64,000 nucleotides of DNA from Dromiciops gliroides (GCF_019393635.1 NC_057866.1:7861723-7925722); one strand, 5' to 3'; numbered from the stretch's first letter, positions 1-11,198 are shown. A program made the numbers and translations. Notes: generated by a model from the letters alone, not told the origin.

Positions 1-899
1 GCAGTGCTGGGAAGGCAGTTGTGGCCTGCAATCAGTTCCCATCCTTGGACTGGGCTGGCCTGGCCATGGGGAGCTGGGGGGCTCTGGCCGGGGAGAGGGG
101 AGTGTCAACCTCAGCCCCGTGGGCGCTGGCTTCTCTGGGAGGGGAATGTCTGACTATTGCTGAGGGTGGGGGGTCCTCTTCCCCCAAGTCTGCCTCCAGC
201 TGCAGCTCTGCTATCCCACATTCCCCCTGCACCGCCCCCCCCCCCCAGCTCAGAACAAAACAATGTCATAGGCCCTGGGCTCTGAGGCATCACTAAGGAC
301 CAAATGACCCTCTCACCAACAAGAATTTTATCAAGCCCCTGGGGTCCCAAGGCTCTGAGGGACCAGCTGGGGGCTCTTCCTGTATTCTCTTTTTGGCAGC
401 CTTTGTGAAGAGGGGAACAGGGAAAAGGAGAGACACAGAGATGAAGAGAGACAGACAGAGAGACACACAGAGAGACAGAGAGACAGACACAGAAAGAGAC
501 AGAGATAGAGTCGCACAGAGACCCAGAGAAAGGGCCTCCAGAGAGGGACTCTAGGCTTCTGGGTCCCTAGGTCTTCAGCTCATCCCATTCCCTGTCTCCA
601 GAAGGAAGAGAGCTAGCAGTGAAAGCGACTCCTCCTCTCCCCCAAGCCCCAAAGGAAGGAGAATGCCAAATGTCTCTATACTTTATAGGGCAGCATTTCC
701 CCAAAGGGGGAAGTTCCTTCAGTCTGCCGGTCCTCCTGTCTTGAATGGGGAGAGTTACCGCTGAGTCACCCACAGAAACCTCTTGTGTTGAAACTGGTCC
801 TGTGCCTCGTGCTGATTAATGAATTACAAATCTCCCCTCCCCACATACTCAGGCTGACATTAAGAACAAGAATGACAAACTTTGTGAACTTGCGGGGGG
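1..899. other. 5' flank of CLCF1, no gene seen
   Basis: No coding exon or RNA gene is recognisable here. The stretch contains a GA-rich simple repeat (separate entry) and, near 808-830, an AT-rich patch with homeodomain-type cores (gattaatgaattac) in otherwise GC-rich DNA. That patch could be a conserved noncoding element, but only alignment would show it. In human the next gene on this side is RAD9A; none of its exons are visible here. Confidence 0.6.
421..535. repeat. GA-rich simple repeat (agagac-like)
   Basis: Degenerate agagac/agacac units on the + strand, purine-rich with scattered C. Ordinary simple-sequence DNA. Confidence 0.8.
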
Positions 900-1828
900 G
901 GGGAAAGGCCAGCGCCAAGTGCTCTCGTCTCTGAGCTGGTGCCCTGGCACGCCGTGCCGAGCCCTCTCCGAGAGGGGGAAGGGGGGGTAACCTACGCCAC
1001 TTAGTCACCTGCTGCACCGAAGGCCCCAGCCCGAGCTTGGAGAATGGGGCAAGCGACGGGACAATGGGGAGGCATAGGGACGAGAGAGAAGGCGGGGGTG
1101 GGGGTTGCTGCCCAGACAAAGGGAGGCAGGAAAAACCCCATCACTTGTTGGGAGGCCAGCTCATTGGCACGGGGTGGGGGGCGGGAATGTGTCACTACAT
1201 TGACTTGGGAGGGGGCAGTCAGAGATGAAGGCATGGGCTGGGAATGGGGCAGAAGGAGATGGGCAGTTAGGGGGGCTAGCTCAGGGGCACCTTAAGGTAG
1301 AGACAGGCAGCGGGGCAGGGGTCGAGCGGACAGCAAGCGCTTTAGGGCGCCCAAGCGAGAAAGGGACCTACTCGGCACCCCCTCCCTTCTCTTCCTCCCT
1401 AGTGTTTGCAGACTGTCTATTGCCCTCCCTCCTCCAACTCCCCCTCCCCCCGGAGGCCCAGGGTGGTATCGCAGCCTCGCCTCACCTCACCCCCCCACCG
1501 CCCCCCCCACTCGATGCTGTGGGAGAGAGAGAAGCCCTCCCCTCCCTCCCTCTCCCCCCTCCCCTCCCTCCCTCTCCCCCCTCCTCCCCCCACTCCCGGG
1601 GAGGGCCGCTACAATTTGTGGTTACAGCCTTACACGTCAGAAAAGAAAAAAAAAAGTTTGCAGAATGTCCCACACCGAAAAAAAAAATCCGAAACCCAGA
1701 GAAAAAAACCTGCGAGTGGGCTTGGCGGATGGGATTAGTAAGGCTTCGCCAGAGCCGCGGCTCTCCCTCCCACTCCGCCAGCCTCCGGGAGAGGAGCCGC
1801 GCCCGGCCCCTGCCCGGCCCCCAGCCCC

Positions 1829-4800
1829 ATGGACCTCCGAGCAGGTAGGAAGGAGCCGGGCCCCCCCATCTCCTCCGCCCCCGCCGCCTCCGTCTTCTTC
1901 CCGGGGGACCCCGAGGCCGGGGCCAAGCCCCCCACCTCCTCTGCTCCCCCTCCCCGCCTCGAGATCCGCTTCCCGGTCCTCCCCCCGAGGGACCCCGAGG
2001 CCGGGGCCAAGACCCCCCACCTCCTTTGCTCCCCCTCCTGCCTCGAGATCCGCTTCCCCTTCTCTCCCTCTGGGGGACCCTGAAGCTGAGGCCAAGCCCC
2101 CCACCTCCTCTGCTTCCCCTCCCGCCTCGAGATCCGCTTCCCTGTCCTGCCCCCACCCCACCCCCGGGGGATCCTGAGGCCGGGACTGGCCTCCGGGAGC
2201 TGCCCCCCATCAGCTCCGGTGGGGACCATGGCATTCCGAGAGTCCGCGTCTCGGCGGGGCGGGGAGGTGGGAAGAGAGACAGAGCCCGGGACAGACGGCC
2301 GGCCGAACGGACGGCCGGCGGACGGACGGACGGACGGACGGACTCGGAGGGAAGAAGCGGCTACCCGCACAAAGGAGAGAGGAGCCGACTCTGAGAAAGG
2401 GAGCCCGCGTTAGACACGCAGAGAGCCCCGGACGGAGCAGGAGGAGCCCGAGCAAGTCGAGGGCGGGGAGAGACCGCCACCCTCGGAGCCCCAGACCGAG
2501 ACCCAGGCAGGAACCGAGACAGAGACGGGGGACCGAGAGACCAAGGCAGAGACAGACAGAGACAGGGACAGAGACCGAGACAGAGACAGGGGAGACTCAG
2601 GACTCGCAAGAGACGCGAGCGAGCGAGCGAGCGAGGGAGCGAGCGGGAGGGAGAGAAGGGGAGAGAAGGGAAGAGGGGGAGTTGGAGAGAGGAAGAGGGA
2701 GGGGAAGGGGAGAGGGGGGAGCCCGAGACAGGGCCGGAGGGAGGGAGACAGCAGGGAGGGAGGGAAGAGAGGGGGAGGCCAACACCTCGCTCGGACTCCG
2801 CCGCTCTCCCTTGTCCCCCCCCACCCCACCCCCCCTGCCGCCGCCGCCGCCGCTGCGCCCACCCTGGGGAGCCGGGCTGGGCTGGGCCGGGCCGCTAGGA
2901 CTCGGCGCCTCTTCTCCGGGCCAGGACGCGCGCGGAGCTGGGCGCAGCCCCGGTTGGACCCCACGATGCTCCCCGTGGCCGGGGAGCCGGCAGGTAAGGG
3001 GGAGCCGGGCCGGGCTGAGGGGGCCAGAGCGGATGCAGACTGAACGGGCTGCCCGGCCGTCCCCGCCCCCGGCCCCCGCGGACTCAGGCCGGCCCGGCTC
3101 GGCTCGGCCCAGCCCCGTCTTGGCCTGGGAGTGATTAGTGAAGGGGGCGGGGGCGGCCCAGCCGGACCCGGGCAGGAAAAAGCCCGTCACGGGCCGGGGG
3201 AGCGGCCGGCGGGAGACTTTCCGCTTTGCGGCCAAGGGAGTTAGTTAGTCCTCAGCCCCGGGGGAGGGCAGGGGAGGGGAGGGGAGGGAACCGCTCTGTT
3301 TCGGCCGCGCCTGGAGGTGGGAACTCGCCACGGGAGGGGGAAAGGGCATCTCACGGCTCGAGAGACTCCGTCTGTACCCCTGACCCCGCCCCCGCCTCTG
3401 GGAAGGGAGAAGCTCCCAGGAGTAAGTGGGGGGGGGGAGTGGGGGCGGGGCCGGGGGCTTAGGGGCCACACAGGGGGAAGGAGGCGCCGCGGGGGGAAGG
3501 GGGCAGGAAGAGCAAGGTCACTGCTTTGGGGTTCGGACGGAGAAAGTAGAACCATCAGAAGCACCCCCCGCCAGCACCTCATTTCCCCATCCCTCGAGTT
3601 TTCTAACCTCCCCCCCCCCCCGGGACGCCCAGAAAACTTTCCCCAAGAACTCCCTAGTCAACGCACATAAGTATCTCCCTGACCTTCCCCGCCCCCCGCC
3701 CTCAGCCTTCTAGTGCCTCCCACACAGCTGGCCTCCACCCCAGCCCCTGAGTGTTCTTCCTCTCCCAGCTCGCAGACCCCCGTGTGATTCCCAAAATTCT
3801 CCAGGTCAGAAAATTTCGCCCTCTGCCCCCCCACCCCTGCACGCCTTCACTGACTAATTCCCACGGAGGCCCCTCCCCTTCGCTGGGCCCCCTCCCTCAA
3901 AGCCCCAAGAGTCCCACCTAAACCTAGCACCCTTCTCCTCAAACGGACTGTTAGTTTCTCCCTCTGGTGGGGAAGGGAAAGGGGGATGTATGGCTGGGGC
4001 TAGCCATCGGTTGGAAAAACGGGGCACCTTAGAGAGATGGGGCCGGCTGGGCCGCCCCCAGAAGAGCAGGAGACACCGAGATGCTGCACGGCAGGCATTC
4101 CAATGGCGGTGCCTAGTACAGCCGGTGCCCTTCGACAGGCGGGGGACCGTCAGAGCTAACAATGGAGATGTTCGCCAAGTTCCGAGTGCTAGCGGCCGGA
4201 GGCCTTTCCGGCCCCCAGCCCAGCCCCACCTATGGCCTACCCCTAGGGAGGGCCTAGCTCCATGGTTCTGGGTCGCTGGCCCGCCGGCTCTGGCGCGTGG
4301 AGCTGAACCTTCCACCCCGCCCCTAATTCTTGCCATTCACAAGCACCTCTCCCACACACCAGGCATCCTCTCCATTCACTGCTCGTAGCCATTCCTCCGC
4401 AGAATCCCACTGTCCTCTTCACACTCACTCTCCCTTTCTCATTCCCATCACTGCGAGGGGCGGCCCGCTAGGGCACTGCCTCGGCACTGCGTCCTTTCCT
4501 CGGGACTCTCCCGGTCTCTCCTGCCCCTTCTGGGGGGCCGAACCACCTCTCCACACATGTAACTGTGCTTCACACTCGGCCATCCTTAATGCAGACCGAA
4601 AGTGCCCTTGTTCATTTCCTCTCCACCGCTCATTCTCCTGGGCCAAGGACTTGTCCCCCTTCCTCCCCTCTGATGAGGACACCCCCTGACCTCTTTACTA
4701 AGATCATGGAAAGAGAAGGGGAAGAAGCTTCAGAAGAGAGGTGGGGAGAAGGGAGGAAAGGCAGGGGAAGGGGCCATCTGCCTGGCGCCCCCTTGGCCTT

Positions 4801-7800
4801 CAGTCAAAGGTGGTGGATGGAGGGAAGGGGGTGAGTGCCCTGTTTGGGATCAGATGGTCTGCATTTACAGCCTAGCTCTTCTACTGCCTAGGGAAGTCAA
4901 GTGGTCTCCTCAGGTCTCAGTTTCTTCCTCTGTAAAATGAAGGGGTGGGGACTAGGTAACCCTTTCCATGCCGTTTCCTGCTCTTCATGAATCAGGGATC
5001 GCCAGAACCTTAAAAGAGCCTCCCTTGGCCACCTCAGGTCACTTGGTTATGCCCAGCACTTGTCTGGGAGTCCCCCAGTAGGGTCCTTTGCTTGGAGCCC
5101 AAATTTTTAATGGGTGCAAAGGAATCCTCCAGCCCACCCTAAATGCCTTATGTGGGAAGCCTCTGTCCCCATTGGGATGAGCAGCTGCAGATCTCTGATG
5201 GTGCAAAGGCCCCAGGGCCAGCTTTTCTCCCCATCCCTGACCTGCAGGGCATATGGGGGCCTCCAAGCTCCCCCCAAACACACTGGGTGAGGTCAGGCTG
5301 AGGGCCGCAGGCCAGGGACTGAGGGGGCTGCTGGCCCAAGGCTTGTGTACACGTGTGTGCCTGCGTGTGCAGCCGTGTGGGGTGGCCGTGCGCTTGCGTG
5401 GGCTGTGTGGATGTGCTCGGGGCCCTCCATTCCCAGGGCCCAGGGATCTGGATGGAATTAGGGGCCTGGCCGGGTGGGGGCCAGGGTGGGGGTTGAGGAA
5501 AGGGGGGCTCCAGCAGGAAACCTGAGCTGGCTCATTAGCTCCTCACGTGCTCAGCTGGATTTATAAACACAGCGAGGAGACGGATGTAAACAATCAGGCG
5601 GCAGCAGCCAGAGGCAGGGCTGGGGAGGGGAACCAGAGCTGGGGGAGGGGAGGGGGGCTCTTGGACCACCGCCCCCTGGTTAGACGGCCAAGGCCCCCGA
5701 CCCCAGAGAGCAGGGTCTTCCCCCACCCCCCTCTCCGAGGATGCTCTGAAGAGGGTCCCCAGGCTCCATCACACACAGCGGGAAGGCCTAGGGCTAGCAG
5801 GTTCTGTTCTCAGGAGCAAGGCTTCCCGGCTTCCCAGGCCTAGCCTTGGCAACACAGGTATTCTTTCCCCTCTCAACATTCCGTCCTTTGGACTTTGAGA
5901 TGGAGAGAAGAGGCCTCGTTTGGAGCCAGCCCCCAGAACCGTGGGAGCTGGGGGAGGGCCGAGCCTCCCTTCCCATCCTCTCCCTCTAGATTCCCTTCTC
6001 CCTGGTTTTCTCCATCGGATCCCTCTGCTCCTCCCACCCCCCCCCCCCAGCAGTGACACAGTTACCTCAGAACTGAAATATTCCTGGAAACACCGGCCTC
6101 ATCTGGTTAATTTCATGAGCCGTTTTCTGCCCAGATGAGGAGGTTCTTGCTTATTCAAAGGCATCTCCCCTTGTGTGTGTGTGTGTGGGGAGGTTCCCTG
6201 AGGGATGCCCCATAGGACCAGGGTCAGCACCTTGAAGCTGGGGGATCCTGGAGAAAAGGGCTCCATGTGTGAGGGTGGCCTGAGGCTGGGTCACCCCTTT
6301 AGGACAGTGAGTCCAGCTCTACAGGGGGGGCAGGGAAGCCTGTGCTTTTCAGCTTTCAAACAAGGATATACTGGAAATCTGGGCCAAGCCTCTCACTTTG
6401 CAGATGAAGAAACTGAGGGACTGAGAAGTTGCATGACTTAGCTGAGCCCACAGGCTAGTTGGGAACAGAGGCAGCATTCTGGGCCCAGCCTTCTGACTCC
6501 AAGCCCAGTGTTCCTGTATTGTGCTGTTAAGAAAAACGTTTTCTGGGGGCAGCTAGGTGGCCCAGTGGATAGAGCACCGGCCCTGGAGTCAGGAGGACCT
6601 GAGTTCAAATCCGGCCTCAGACACTGAACACTTACTAGCTGTGTGACCCTGGGCAAGTCACTTAACCCCCATTGCCTCACAAAAACAAAAACAAAAAAGA
6701 AAAACGTTTTCTGGGGCAGCCAGGTGGTGCAGTGGATGGAGCACTGGCCCTGGAGTCAGGAGTGCCTGAGTTCAGATCCGGCTTCAGACACTGAACACTT
6801 GCTGGCTGTGTGACCCTGGGCAAGTCACTTGGCCCCAATTGCCTCACTAAAAAAAAAAAAAAAAAGAAAGAAAAACGTTTTCTAAGCAATGGAAACAGAC
6901 TGGCTCAGGAAGCAGCAGGGAGGCCCATCTGGGAAGGTTGGGATGCCTCTTGGGGATACTGTGGAGGGCTGGGCCCCCAGGGCCCTTCCAGTTGGGGAAT
7001 TCAGCAGTGGGAGAAGGTGATGTGGCTGGCAGCTGCAAGAGCACAAGCAGCAGAAGTTACAGGAGGCAAAGGGAAAGAAGGGAAATGTGACCAGGATCCC
7101 TGCATAAGCAGGGTCTCTCCCCCAATGTTCCCTTGCCTGTAGACAAGGCCCTGCCCCAAAGACCAAAGTCCTGAGATTGTCACTACGGTCTCTGTCCCAT
7201 GATGCACCTCTTCCCTCCCCATAACAGCTCTTCTGAGGATCAAGGCAGGCACCTGAGGGGGAGCCCCTGGTACCCCACCTAATCCACACTAGTGATGACG
7301 GTCAACGGTATTGTTCTTGTGGCTACAAAGTGACTGCATTTCCACATAAGGAGACCTCCTCTAGACAGAGGAGGTATAGGCTGAGCAAATGCTGTTATTG
7401 ACATTCCAGAAATGAGGAAACGGAAGCTTAAGAGGAAGAGAAGTTACTTATCCAAGGTCTTGCAAACTTTAAGGGGCAAAGTTGGGCCTGAGAGGCAGGT
7501 CCTCCAGTAGCAAGCCCAGAGCTCTTTCCACTTCCATTCTGAGTCTGTAAACACAGCCCAACCCTAACTGGAAGACCATCTTGCCTCAAACCCAGTTTAT
7601 CCCAAGCTGACCACAGCTCCATACTTGTCTGGCCCCGTCCTAACCACAAAGCTATCCTAAGGACTATGCCCCAAGTCCAACCCAACCGCTGATTCTGAGC
7701 CACTTCCATCTTCCTCCTAACCCCAAGCCTTAAAAGAAATCTAAGCTACTCGCTGCCCTAACTTTACCCACGCCTAACCCTGACCCAACCACCAACTTGA

Positions 7801-10800
7801 ATCCTGTATCAACCCCAAACCAGCGCTAATCCAGTCCAAACACATAAGAGCCCCACGAAGCCGGGGCTTCTTCATTCTTGTTCTTCGATATGACTCAGCC
7901 CAATCAAAATAGGTTAGTCGATCATGTGTCTTGACCAGAGCATGCTCCTAGGAAACTCAACCTCACCCCCCAGAGCCTGCAACCCTTGGGGAGAATGCCG
8001 AGGACTTGGCCCGTGCCACCACTGGTCCCCACCCTGGCAAACACCAGGCCCGGAGCACTGGTCAGCACCTCTGCCTCAGACTCCAGCCTCAGGCCGAACC
8101 TTTCCTATCGCAGACCCCGATTCCGAATGGGCATTGGATGTGCCGGGTGACAGCCTTCAACCCGCTGTAGGCCATAGCCTCGAACCCAGCTAAGTTCCAG
8201 AACCCGAGCCCACAGCCCCCATGAGGGCTCCGCATCTCCACACACCCATCTCCCCATCTGTAGCCTAACCCTTGGAAGCCAAAAGCAGGAGCCCTTTGAC
8301 CTAAATGCAGCTTCTCAGTCGGCTGCTTTCACTTTTCCTCCTGAGTTTAGGTCTCCTTGAAGGCTGCTCCCTCATTCAGCCCCAGAGCAGACTTGGGGGG
8401 TCTCCAAGGCCAAGGGCTCGACCCTCCTACCCCTCAAGACCACATGGTACAGAGAGAGAAACTGAGAAAGAGACGGGGTCCAGAAAATGATGAGGACGGA
8501 AAGGGAATCCAAGACCTCTGACCCCCAGAGATAAGAGCCCTCCTTGGTCCTCTCCTTAGGGTCTGTCGGAGACACTGACACATGGGCTAATTGAGACACT
8601 GACACATTGAGCTAATGCACTGTCATGCGGTCACAAACCAAAGTCTCGAACATGAATGTTTACACAAATAAATGTGCAAGCGTGCATGCGCACACACACA
8701 TACACACATATACACATACACATGCGTCCGCGCGCGCACACGACCCGGACATGGGCCAGAAAACCCTTCCCATCCCTCCATGCCTCTCCGTCTTCCATCT
8801 GGTACCCCCTCCCCTTCCCAGCCAGAGGTGGGGACAGACACCTGAAGGGCTGCCAGCGGCCTCCCCGCCCGCCCTGCCGCCTCAGGCTCGGTCTCCGGCC
8901 CTCTTTTGCCTACAGGGGACTCGTGGGGGATGCTGGCTTGTCTGTGCACCGTGCTCTGGCACCTCCCTGCAGTTCCAGCCCTCAACCGAACAGGGGATCC
9001 GGGGCCTGGCCCCTCCATCCAGAAAACCTATGACCTCACTCGGTACCTGGAGCACCAGCTCCGCAGCCTGGCTGGGACCTATGTGAGTATCTGGGGGCAC
9101 CCTGGGCGGGATGGGGGTGGGGAAGGTCTTTCCAGCCCCAGCACCCTCCTGCCCGGCCTTTCTCCTTCTCCTTTTGGCTTCCCCCTCCCTTCCCCATTCC
9201 CGGCCCCAGGACTAGGCATGTGGGCAGGACTCGCACCCGCCTTGGCCCACTGCCCCACTGGCTGCCAGCCCAGCAGCCCGCCCCCCTCCCCCTGGGGGCT
9301 GGGGAAGTCTCTTCTGTTTACACCGTGTTGTGGTGTCTCTTGCACGGGTGGGGCCCAGGGTGGGGGCGGCCCCCACCTCACACGCCTGTGTCCTGGCTCG
9401 CCCCGGCCAGCCTCTGAACACTGGGCCCCTGCAGCCTAGGCCTCCCCTCTGTCTGACCTCCCCCATCCCAGCTGGGCCTGGGGGGGTGTCACATGGTGGG
9501 GGGACCAGTGGGGAACCCAGATTGTTGATGGGTACCCCGGGAATTCTTTTGGAGGAGGCAGTTGGAGGAGCCCAGGAGTGGCACCGGGCCTGAGGAGAAG
9601 GTGGTGCTGTAGGGAATTGGCCCCCTTTCCCCTTGTTCCTCCCCCACACCCCAAGCCCTGCTGCAGAGCCAGGGAAGGGAAGGGGAGGAGGGCGGAGGGG
9701 GAGCTGGCTCAGGCCCCAGGATACACCGAGGAAATTAGTTTGTCTCTGAGCTTGTCAGCGTGTGAACCTCCCCCTGGGCCCTCGCCTGTCCCAAGCCTGG
9801 CCCCCCCTCCTCGGCTCGCCCAGCTTAACACCGATTCCCCACCCCCTTCCCCTGGGCCCCCAGACCTACCCCGAAGCTGGCAAATGCTCTGGTCACATCT
9901 CATCTCTCCTCCCCCTCCCCCCTCCCCTGGCATCCATGTGGGGAGCTGGGAAAAGGTGCTCTGCTCTCCCCCTCCCCCTGTGCTGGAAAGGCCAGAGACA
10001 CGGGGGCATCTGGTGGAGACAGATAAGGAGGCACCGAGGGGGGGCGCTGATGCGCTCATCCCCTTCTGTCTTCCTCCCGACAGGCACCAGCCTCCAGAAG
10101 GCCCCCCTCTCCCGAAAAACCTTTGCTTGACTCTGCTGCCCCTCTAGCTCCCTTTCGCTGCCAAACTTCTCCAAGGAGGGGTCTACACCCCCTGCCTTCA
10201 CTTCCTCTCCACCCACTCGCTCCTTAACCCCCTGCGAGTTGATTTCCCCTCCCCTGCCTCCCCTCTCGCTGAGGTCAGCCAGGATCTCCTTCTTGCCCGG
10301 GCCCATGGTCTGTGCGGTGCGGCCCGGTGCCCGGAGCCCCCTTCCGGAAGCTTCTCCCTGGGCTCAAGAGCCCTCCTGGGCCTTCTCCCTCCACCAGGAG
10401 CTTCCTGTTGCTTCCCATGGTGGATCTTCCTTCCTCCCCACATCCAGGGGCTTTCCCCCAAGACTCAGCCAGTCATTCCACAAACACTGAGCATCTACCG
10501 CGTCCAAGTCCCTCTCCTCTCTCTGTTCTCTGCACCGGCCTCCCTGGAGAGCTCCCCCATTGCTAATGTTCTGACTCCAGCCTCTAAGCCGAGGACGTGG
10601 AAGGGGCGGAACAGGAAGTGGCTCAGTGTGGGGGGTCACGGGGACAGGTGCCTAGGGGGCATCCCCTCTGAGAGCTGGCCCTACCGCCCTCTCCCTCCCA
10701 CAGCTGAACTACTTGGGCCCCCCTTTCAACGAGCCGGACTTCAACCCTCCCAGGCTGAGCGCCGAGGCCCTACCCAGCGCCACGGTGAACTTTGACGTGT

Positions 10801-11198
10801 GGCGAAGCCTCAACGACCGCCTGCGGCTAGCTCAGAACTACCAGGCCTATAGCCACCTGCTCTGCTACCTGCGGGGCCTGGACCGCCATGCAGCCACGGC
10901 TGAGCTGCGCCGAAGCCTGGCCCACTTCTGCACCAGCCTGCAGGGCCTGCTGGGTAGCATCGCCGGGGTCATGGCTGCCCTGGGCTACCCGCTGCCCCCC
11001 CAAGGGGCCGAGCCTGCCTGGGCCCCTAGCCCTTCCCACAGTGACTTCCTCCAGAAGATGGATGACTTCTGGCTGCTGAAGGAGCTGCAGACCTGGCTCT
11101 GGCGCTCGGCCAAAGACTTCAACCGGCTCAAGAAGAAGATGCAGTCCTCGGCGGCCGCGGTCACTCTTCGCCTGGAAGCCCCTGCTTCTGACCTCTGA
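1829..11198 (+). CDS. CLCF1: cardiotrophin-like cytokine factor 1, 3 coding exons, intact
   Basis: Coding exons 1829-1844, 8916-9082 and 10704-11198 join at phase 1 and phase 0, with donors gtagga and gtgagt and acceptors tacag and cacag, giving 225 residues, the human length. The start MDLRAGDSWGML matches human CLCF1 exactly. Residues about 1-27 form a secretory signal peptide, followed at once by an N-glycosylation sequon (NRT). The rest is a four-helix cytokine of the IL-6 family. The site-III motif FLQK (F176, K179), which in CNTF-type cytokines contacts the LIF receptor, is kept, as is the basic FNRLKKKM segment near the C-terminus. From family knowledge, CLCF1 is secreted with CRLF1 and signals through CNTFR, LIFR and gp130 to JAK/STAT3. 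Relative to human it lacks two residues in the proline-rich loop near 160 and has two more at the C-terminus. Confidence 0.97.
1907..2180. repeat. minisatellite, about 85-bp unit, roughly 3.2 copies
   Basis: Units start at 1907, 1991, 2076 and 2170 with gaccccgaggccgg or a close variant, and each full unit carries the core ctcgagatccgcttcc. Periods are 84, 85 and 94 bp. The array begins about 60 bp after the exon 1 donor of CLCF1, inside intron 1 and the CpG island. Copies differ at few positions, so the array is fairly young or homogenised. Confidence 0.85.
2250..2800. repeat. purine-rich simple repeats with (GGAC)n and (GCGA)n runs
   Basis: Includes a clean acgg run at 2321-2343, agac/gaga repeats at 2515-2600, a gagc run at 2617-2645 and GGGA-rich DNA up to about 2780, all in CLCF1 intron 1. 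The + strand is strongly purine-biased. Confidence 0.75.
2966..2993 (+). other. CLCF1: candidate alternative first coding exon of CLCF1
   Basis: An ATG at 2966 opens nine codons (MLPVAGEPA) plus one base, followed directly by a consensus donor gtaagg at 2994. The phase (1) equals that of the standard first exon, so splicing to 8916 would keep the cytokine frame and give an N-terminus ending in GDSWGML. It lies in the same CpG island. From memory, human CLCF1 has a second isoform made from an alternative 5' exon. No transcript evidence is available here. Confidence 0.45.
4860..4985 (+). repeat. MIR/CORE-SINE fragment
   Basis: Carries the degraded CORE-SINE string around tctcagtttcttcctctgtaaaatg, recognisable against the usual cctcagtttcctcatctgtaaaatg core of mammalian MIR-type elements. 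Old and truncated. Confidence 0.7.
5525..5605. promoter_or_regulatory. possible enhancer in CLCF1 intron 1
   Basis: A compact stretch holds an E-box cacgtg (5544-5549), an E-box cagctg, an AT-rich atttataaac and a forkhead-type core tgtaaacaa near 5585, in GC-rich DNA. The motif density suggests regulatory function; this is inference only. Confidence 0.3.
6055..6165. promoter_or_regulatory. possible enhancer in CLCF1 intron 1 with a STAT-type site
   Basis: A non-repetitive stretch of balanced base composition with the palindromic STAT core ttcctggaa at 6081-6089 and the AT-rich string ggttaatttcatgagc. CLCF1 signalling activates STAT3, so a feedback site is conceivable. Not tested. Confidence 0.3.
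6545..6696 (+). mobile_element. tRNA-derived marsupial SINE, full length
   Basis: Complete copy: ggggcagctaggtgg head, A box, B box gagttcaaatcc, CORE-type middle agctgtgtgaccctgggc, and an A-rich tail. It is flanked by the 16-bp direct repeats aagaaaaacgttttct at 6529-6544 and 6697-6712. Confidence 0.92.
6713..6867 (+). mobile_element. tRNA-derived marsupial SINE, full length
   Basis: Second copy in the same orientation, directly behind the previous one and sharing its target repeat: aagaaaaacgttttct occurs at 6697-6712 and again at 6868-6883. It differs from its neighbour at several positions (ccaggtggtgc, ttgctggctg), so it is an independent insertion and not a tandem copy. Confidence 0.92.
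7375..7560 (-). repeat. MIR-type fragment, degraded
   Basis: Contains cattccagaaatgaggaaacgg...aagttacttatccaaggtcttgc, the reverse complement of a CORE-SINE region. The ends are uncertain. Confidence 0.5.
8666..8745. repeat. alternating purine-pyrimidine tract (CA/CG/TA)
   Basis: Near-continuous alternation (gcgcacacacacatacac, then tccgcgcgcgcacacg) ends about 170 bp upstream of CLCF1 exon 2. Such DNA can adopt Z-form. Confidence 0.7.
9083..10703 (+). other. CLCF1 intron 2, unique GC-rich sequence
   Basis: Runs from the gtgagt donor to the cacag acceptor. C- and G-rich runs are common. I see no repeat, no RNA gene and no extra exon. Confidence 0.7.

Larger units (their letters stand above)
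900..3700 (+). promoter_or_regulatory. CpG island and promoter region of CLCF1
   Basis: Very GC-rich DNA with dense CpG surrounds coding exon 1. No TATA box stands in a fitting place before the ATG at 1829, so a CpG-type promoter with dispersed starts is likely. An A-rich patch at 1640-1710 carries gaaa repeats and a ggattag motif. Transcription probably begins between about 1600 and 1800 for the transcript using exon 1. A second start, near 2800-2960, is possible for the alternative first exon. The exact start sites are inferred. Confidence 0.65.
3001..8915 (+). other. CLCF1 intron 1 (long), mostly unique sequence
   Basis: No further coding exon was recognised. Besides the elements listed separately, the intron is GC-rich unique DNA. 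Two short stretches near 5.5 and 6.1 kb differ in composition and motif content from their surroundings and are listed as possible regulatory elements. Confidence 0.6.

Noticed and set aside
1225-2400. Long overlapping open frames on both strands around CLCF1 exon 1
   Set aside because: They follow from very high GC content and the 85-bp minisatellite; the peptides are Pro/Arg/Gly-rich with no homology, and only the 16-nt first exon is supported.
6541-6660. tRNA gene
   Set aside because: A and B boxes are present but belong to the tRNA-derived head of the SINE; no cloverleaf with acceptor-stem pairing follows, and the same head occurs in all other copies.
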